From VRUE01 sp033856195 (GTDB taxonomy: Bacteria; Actinomycetota; Thermoleophilia; Solirubrobacterales; 70-9), in contig JAWVFL010000018.1 of the NCBI GenBank assembly GCA_033856195.1, forward strand, positions 82,855-146,854: 64,000 bases of DNA. Reading direction: 5' to 3'. Position 1 is the first letter of the stretch; every line of letters starts with the position of its first letter. The position numbers and the translations under genes are program-made. The notes beneath the pieces are model-generated. The model was given only the letters and a program-made list of their open reading frames with translations. It ran no database searches and was not told where the DNA came from. This document shows, piece after piece, positions 59,840-64,000 of the stretch.

Positions 59840-60814
59840 ATGCGCGACCGCCTCCGCATCACGCCGCAGCTCTACGCCACCGTCACCCTCGTCGCTCTCG
59901 GTGCCCTCTCGCTGATCGTGCTCACCGGCGCCGGGGTGCGCCTGACCGGTTCCGGACTCGGTTGCCCGGACTGGCCCAAATGCTACGGCCGGTCAGTGCC
60001 CCCGCTCGATACCCACGCCGTGATCGAGTACGGCAACCGGCTGCTGACAGGCTTCGTCGGCCTCGCCGTGATCGCTGCCAGCGTTCTCGCCTGGTTCCGC
60101 CGGCCGTTCCGCGGACACCTGGCTCTGTTCGGCGCCTTGCTGCCGCTGGGTGTGATCGGACAGGCCGTCCTCGGCGCCCTGGTGGTCAAGTACCACCTCG
60201 CCCCCGGCCTGGTGATGAGCCACTTCATCCTCTCGATGCTGCTCCTCGATGCCTCCTTCGCGCTGGCCTGGTGCTCGCGCTACGAACCGTGGGAGCGACG
60301 CCGCTCGAGCGACCGTCTCGGCGTCTGGTCGGTGCGGGCCCTGATCCCCCTCGGTCAGCTGACGATCCTCGCCGGGACCATTGCCACCGCCTCGGGACCT
60401 CATGCCGGCGCTCACGAGGGCCAGCTCGTCCACCGCTTCGACTTCGAGGGGACCCGCACGCTCGAATGGGTGGTGCAGCGCCACTCCGCGATCGCCGCGG
60501 TCGTCGGCATCGCCACGATCGCCGTCTGGTTCCTCCTCAGACGCCCAGGGGGTGACAGCAGGGCTGCAGGGCCGCTAAGCGCGGTCATTGGCCTGCTCGC
60601 CCTCCAAGGCCTTGTAGGCGGCCTCCAATGGGCCCTGGAGCTTCCCTCGGAGATCGTCTGGATCCACGTGGCCCTGGCGACCGTGACCTGGCTGGCGATG
60701 CTCTGGACCGTCGCCACTGCTGGGCGCCTAGAGCCACGGGTGGCGGGCCCGGCAACTCTCGCGGGGAACGCGGAACGTTCCGACTCGCTGGCCCCGGCAA
60801 TGACGAGAAGCTGA
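59840..60814 (+). CDS. ctaA: Haem A synthase CtaA (COX15)
   Basis: About 324 aa from ATG 59840, preceded by GGTGAGG; a GTG at 59828 is the alternative. LTGAGVRLTGSGLGCPDWPKC, then EYGNRLLTGFVG, GPHAGAHEG and WVVQRHSAIAAVVG carry the family's haem-binding histidines. Converts haem O from CtaB to haem A. Only one true haem-copper oxidase (63363) is present as its customer in the window. Confidence 0.93.
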   Translation: MRDRLRITPQLYATVTLVALGALSLIVLTGAGVRLTGSGLGCPDWPKCYGRSVPPLDTHAVIEYGNRLLTGFVGLAVIAASVLAWFRRPFRGHLALFGALLPLGVIGQAVLGALVVKYHLAPGLVMSHFILSMLLLDASFALAWCSRYEPWERRRSSDRLGVWSVRALIPLGQLTILAGTIATASGPHAGAHEGQLVHRFDFEGTRTLEWVVQRHSAIAAVVGIATIAVWFLLRRPGGDSRAAGPLSAVIGLLALQGLVGGLQWALELPSEIVWIHVALATVTWLAMLWTVATAGRLEPRVAGPATLAGNAERSDSLAPAMTRS

Positions 60815-60820
60815 GCGGGC

Positions 60821-61126
60821 TCAGACCAACTTGGCGGCGACCAAACCGAACAGCGCAAGCCCGAACCCGATCGAGAACCGCGTCATGGTCGCGTGGAGAG
60901 CGATGACCATCTCCTGGGTCCGGTCGAATCGATCATCGACCTTCTCGAAGCGCGCGTCGACCTTCTCGAAGCGAGCTTCCAGGCTCGCCTCCAACCGATC
61001 GAAGCGCGCGTTCATTTCCTTCCGCTGCTCAGCGAACCCCGAGTCCACGCGGCGACCGAGTTCGTCGACCTGATGCTTGAGGTCGTCCATTCGGTCGTCG
61101 GTCCAGCGCGAGGTCATCGACTCCAT
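60821..61126 (-). CDS. Coiled-coil protein with C-terminal membrane helix
   Basis: 101 aa. A long heptad region (VDELGRRVDSGFAEQRKEM, then repeated RFEKVDARFEKVDDRF units) ends in one membrane helix (FSIGFGLALFGLVAAKLV). Resembles widespread small tail-anchored proteins sometimes labelled haemolysin XhlA-like. Function unknown. Confidence 0.65.
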   Translation of the reverse strand: MESMTSRWTDDRMDDLKHQVDELGRRVDSGFAEQRKEMNARFDRLEASLEARFEKVDARFEKVDDRFDRTQEMVIALHATMTRFSIGFGLALFGLVAAKLV

Positions 61127-61160
61127 TCTGACAGGCTAGAAGACAGAACGTTTCGCGTGG

Positions 61161-61174
61161 CGCGTTAAAACGCG
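61161..61174. terminator. Small hairpin after the Usp-like gene
   Basis: CGCGTT-AA-AACGCG, a 6-bp stem, lies 20 nt after the stop of the minus-strand gene at 61194. No T tract; weak. Confidence 0.35.
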
Positions 61175-61193
61175 TGGTGCTGCAACCGACTCG

Positions 61194-61844
61194 TCACGAA
61201 ACTGCGCGGTCGGCGCTCAGGTTGACGACGACGTGTGTGATCGGCAGGTCGATCTGCTCCTTCGCCTTGTCGACCACGCCGTGCTCGAGCCAACGGGAGC
61301 GCTCGGGGGGATGGGTCGAGATCACGATCTCGTCGGCGGCAAAGACGCGCAGTGCGTCCTCGATCGCCACGTTGGGGTCGGAGTCGCCGATCTCGCCCTT
61401 CGCCTTCAGTCCCAACTGCTTGATCGCGATCAGCGAGAGCTCCATGCGCTGGCGCGCCAGCTCGATCGCCTCGTCGACGTCCGAGGCCCAGTGCGAGGCA
61501 CGGGAGGAGGCAAGCGCCGGGGTGACGACGCGGATCTCGCACTGTCGATCGCGGCAGCGCTCGCGGATCTCATCCAGCAGCGCCTCGCCCTGCACCGTCT
61601 CGTTGGCAACAACCAGCAGGCGAAACTTGCCGTCGCCACCGTGCGTGAGCTCCACGGTGCGCGGCAGGGATCCCCGCGCGCTTCGGTAGCCAAACCCGAT
61701 GCCAAACCCGATCAGCGCCGCCGCCCAGACCACTCCAATCACGGGCCGCGTCAACAGCGTCAGCACGATCACGGAAACAGCGCCGAGGCCAATTACGACA
61801 ACCCACCTAAACGCGTCGGCCTCTGACCTCAGCGGATTGTGCAT
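61194..61844 (-). CDS. Membrane-anchored Usp-like domain protein
   Basis: 216 aa: two hydrophobic helices (residues ~12-52), then an alpha/beta domain starting KFRLLVVANETVQGEALLDE and containing EIVISTHPPERSRWLEHGVV. The ST-x5-(S)RWLE segment is shared with the C-terminal domain of the COG4705 fusion (3850) and the double-domain protein at 62491. The G-x2-G-x9-G(S/T) ATP signature of classical Usp is not evident. Follows COX3 after 20 nt. Confidence 0.65.
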   Translation of the reverse strand: MHNPLRSEADAFRWVVVIGLGAVSVIVLTLLTRPVIGVVWAAALIGFGIGFGYRSARGSLPRTVELTHGGDGKFRLLVVANETVQGEALLDEIRERCRDRQCEIRVVTPALASSRASHWASDVDEAIELARQRMELSLIAIKQLGLKAKGEIGDSDPNVAIEDALRVFAADEIVISTHPPERSRWLEHGVVDKAKEQIDLPITHVVVNLSADRAVS

Positions 61845-61864
61845 ACCTCAGTTTTACCGCGAAA

Positions 61865-62491
61865 TCAGAGTATGTAAACCGTGGTGTAGACCACTATCCA
61901 CATTACATCGACGAAGTGCCAGTAGATGCCAGGCACCTCGACGCCGAGATGATCCTTCTCCTCGGGGCCAAAATGGCCGCGGAAGGCGCGGATCGTGGCG
62001 AAGGTGAGCAGGCAGAGGCCGACGAAGACGTGGGCGCCGTGCAGGCCGGTGAGGCTGTAGAAGATCGAGCCGAAGCCGAGGTCACGGGCGCTGAAGCCGA
62101 GATGGACGTACTCGTTGACCTGGATGAAGAGGAAGGTCATGCCGAGAAGCCAGGTCAGAACCAGGCCAAGCTTCAAGCCGGTGCGGTTGCCACGCCGGAT
62201 CGACTCCAGCGCGTAGTGGATGGTGAAGCTGGAGGAGACGAGGATCGCCGTGTTGATCCCCGCCACCGCTACCGGCAGCTCGTAGGGGTGCGGCGGCCAG
62301 CTCGGCGGGTCGACGACGACGCGGAGGAAGAAGTAGGAGGCGAAGAAAGCCCCGAAGAGCATCACCTCGGAGACGATGAAGAGCAGGATCCCCAGCGTCT
62401 GGCGATCGATTCGCGAGCTCTGGTTCGCCTCGGGCGGCCCGTGGTGCTCCTCGTGGGCGTCGTGGCCCAAGGCAACCGTCGCGCTCTCCAT
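61865..62491 (-). CDS. ctaE: Cytochrome c oxidase subunit III
   Basis: 208 aa. Five helices in the actinobacterial short form: LGILLFIVSEVMLFGAFFAS, then FLFIQVNEYVHLGFSA, SLTGLHGAHVFVGLCLL and YWHFVDVMWIVVY. All are COX3 signatures. The start overlaps the upstream Usp-like stop by 1 nt, so COX1, the Usp-like gene and COX3 form one tight operon. Confidence 0.94.
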   Translation of the reverse strand: MESATVALGHDAHEEHHGPPEANQSSRIDRQTLGILLFIVSEVMLFGAFFASYFFLRVVVDPPSWPPHPYELPVAVAGINTAILVSSSFTIHYALESIRRGNRTGLKLGLVLTWLLGMTFLFIQVNEYVHLGFSARDLGFGSIFYSLTGLHGAHVFVGLCLLTFATIRAFRGHFGPEEKDHLGVEVPGIYWHFVDVMWIVVYTTVYIL

Positions 62492-63366
62492 CAGGCGTCC
62501 CCTCCCTCGGCCACCGCCGCGGCGACGGCCGTCGCCGGCCGGCCGACCTCGAGGTGCTCGACCGGCTTCTCGGTGATCTCGCGCACGCGCCCGATCAGGT
62601 CGTCCTCCAGCCAGCGTGACGTCTCGCCGGCGAAGGTGGAGATCAGCACCTCGTCGACGCTGTAGTGCTCAATGGCGTTTTGCACTGCGTGGAAGGGGTC
62701 GGGGCTCATCGGCTGGCCGGTGGCGTCGATGTCGGCGCGGTACAGCTCCGCCAGGGTCGAGGCGAGGTCACGGACGATTTCCCGCTCGGTCACATCCTCG
62801 GTCCGTGGGCAGATGATCGTGTAGCGATGCGGGTGTCCGGCAGCCCGCTCCTTGAGCCGGTCGACCAAATCCGGTGCGGCCACGGTCTGACTCGCCACCA
62901 CCAGCGTATGACTCTTCTCCCAGCTGACCGAGTCGTCGGAGATCCGCACCGGGATGTGCGTGATTTGAACCTCCGGCTCGAAGTGAGCTTCGGCCCAGGA
63001 GACGAGGTCCTTGCGGGTGAATCCAAAGCGCGTTCCGGCGGCGCAGGAGAGCAGTACCTCGCCGGGTTCATGGGCGCGCACCGCGTCGTCTAGCGCCAGC
63101 GACGGCTCCGGGTCCATCACCTCGCCGACCGATTCGATTCCGTACTCGGAGAGGACCGACATCGTCACCTCGACCCTGGCCCGCGCTGCGTCGCGCAGCT
63201 CGCCGGAGTCGATCAGCTGGCCGACGGCCGGCTGGTTCTGCGGGGCGGCGACCGCGACGAACGGAACCCCGTCGGCCCGCTCGCGGACCGCCTGCAGGAG
63301 CTTTCGCCCCCCCGCCACCTCATTGAGGAAGACGAGCAGGGGCTTTGCCTCGGCGGCCTCGCTCAT
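62491..63366 (-). CDS. Tandem Usp-like domain protein within the cox operon
   Basis: 291 aa from ATG 63366, overlapping the COX1 stop (ATGA). Two alpha/beta domains: residues ~8-150 (PLLVFLNEVAGGRKLLQAV, ending EVLLSCAAGTRFGFTR) and ~155-285 (HTLVVASQTVAAPDLVDRL, ending EVLISTFAGETSRWLEDD). No membrane helix. Its place between subunits I and III implies a role in oxidase assembly, regulation or stress coupling; this is inference from context. Confidence 0.65.
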   Translation of the reverse strand: MSEAAEAKPLLVFLNEVAGGRKLLQAVRERADGVPFVAVAAPQNQPAVGQLIDSGELRDAARARVEVTMSVLSEYGIESVGEVMDPEPSLALDDAVRAHEPGEVLLSCAAGTRFGFTRKDLVSWAEAHFEPEVQITHIPVRISDDSVSWEKSHTLVVASQTVAAPDLVDRLKERAAGHPHRYTIICPRTEDVTEREIVRDLASTLAELYRADIDATGQPMSPDPFHAVQNAIEHYSVDEVLISTFAGETSRWLEDDLIGRVREITEKPVEHLEVGRPATAVAAAVAEGGDA

Positions 63367-64000
63367 GTCGAGCCCACCACAGTCGGCTCGGACGGCGGCG
63401 CCGGTGCCTCGACGCTTTCGCCGGCCATGATCGCGTGGCGGGCCCCCGGCACTCCGTACTCGTAGGGACCGCCGACGACGCGCGGGATCTCGTCGAAGTT
63501 GAAGATCGGCGGCGGCGAGGAGACCTGCCACTCGATCGAGTTGGCCCGCCAGGGATTGGCCTCTGCCCGGGGGCCGAAGCGCCAGCTGACGATCATGTTG
63601 TAGAGGAAGACGAGCTGGACAGCGCCGAGGATGAAGGCGCCGCAGCTGATCAGCAGGTTCCACTCGCCGAACTGCGTGGCGTAGTCGGCGACGCGGCGCG
63701 GCATGCCGTCCATCCCCACCCAGTGCATCGGGATGAACGTCACCCAGGTGCCGAAGAGGGTTCCCCAGAAGTGCACCCGGCCAAGTTTCTCGTCGTACAT
63801 CCGCCCGGTCATCTTCGGGAACCAGTGGTAGACGCCGGCGAAGATCGTGAAGACCGAGCCGCCGAAGAGCACGAAGTGGATGTGGGCGACGATGAAGTAG
63901 GTGTCGGAGACGTGGATGTCGATAGGCACCATGCCGAGCATGACGCCACTGATGCCGCCGATCGTGAAGGTGACGATGAAGGCGAGCGCGAACAGCATCG
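63363..64000 (-). CDS. ctaD: Cytochrome c oxidase subunit I, canonical, 5' end outside the window
   Basis: C-terminal ~212 residues. VAHIHFVLFGGSVFTIFAG keeps both axial haem histidines, and DTYFIVAH, YHWFPKMTGR and NSIEWQVSSPPPIFNFDEIP are standard. This is therefore a true haem-copper oxidase, in contrast to the paralogue at 55422. The gene runs off the window end; subunit II is presumably further on. Confidence 0.95.
   Translation of the reverse strand, partial: MLFALAFIVTFTIGGISGVMLGMVPIDIHVSDTYFIVAHIHFVLFGGSVFTIFAGVYHWFPKMTGRMYDEKLGRVHFWGTLFGTWVTFIPMHWVGMDGMPRRVADYATQFGEWNLLISCGAFILGAVQLVFLYNMIVSWRFGPRAEANPWRANSIEWQVSSPPPIFNFDEIPRVVGGPYEYGVPGARHAIMAGESVEAPAPPSEPTVVGST

Overview
This window is chromosomal DNA from a high-GC bacterium, most likely an actinobacterium of the Thermoleophilia/Solirubrobacterales kind. 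That placement is an inference from base composition, codon use, gene families and promoter layout; no rRNA is present. Many genes have a TANNNT hexamer 6-11 nt before the start codon and no Shine-Dalgarno, the arrangement expected for leaderless transcripts. Short operons with 1-4 nt start/stop overlaps are the rule. Almost all of the sequence is ordinary core or accessory chromosome; one 6.3 kb stretch is clearly inserted.

Layout. 1-3.8 kb: an Fe(III)-type ABC importer behind a metal-regulator-like palindrome. 3.8-11.4 kb: membrane proteins, a baeRF/Vms1-like protein, an MFS exporter, a His-rich exported peptide, a DUF11-RTX secreted protein, a 168-bp fold-back repeat and a GST-like protein. 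11.4-17.3 kb: a cobalamin riboswitch driving btuFCD-cobO-cobU-cobT-cobS, i.e. corrinoid uptake, adenosylation and lower-ligand assembly. 18.4-24.8 kb: a genomic island in tRNA-His, bounded by a 44-bp duplication of the tRNA 3' part, carrying a kinase-helicase plus PLD nuclease pair (type I Mokosh-like defence) and a MazEF-type module, with no integrase. 24.8-36.4 kb: mixed metabolic, membrane and secreted proteins, two further tRNAs and a second MazEF-type module. 36.5-47.1 kb: PduO-type adenosyltransferase, OsmC, peroxiredoxin, thiolase and a beta-oxidation operon. 47-54.6 kb: a secreted propeller protein, a flavoprotein plus UBP zinc-finger pair, greA, trxB and membrane lipid genes.

54.7-64 kb is a cytochrome oxidase region. 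It holds ctaB, ctaA, a dihaem cytochrome c, subunit III and the 3' part of a canonical subunit I. It also holds a second subunit II/subunit I pair in which nearly all metal ligands are replaced: CuA has lost both cysteines and its histidine, and subunit I has lost all three CuB histidines, the high-spin haem ligand and one low-spin haem ligand. This degenerate oxidase-like pair, in a regular operon with ctaB and small membrane subunits, is the most unusual system here. Proteins with a Usp-like fold recur at four loci, two of them interleaved with or next to the canonical oxidase genes.

The window is also rich in extragenic palindromes, several abutting stop codons and sharing arm sequence, plus one inside a coding region.
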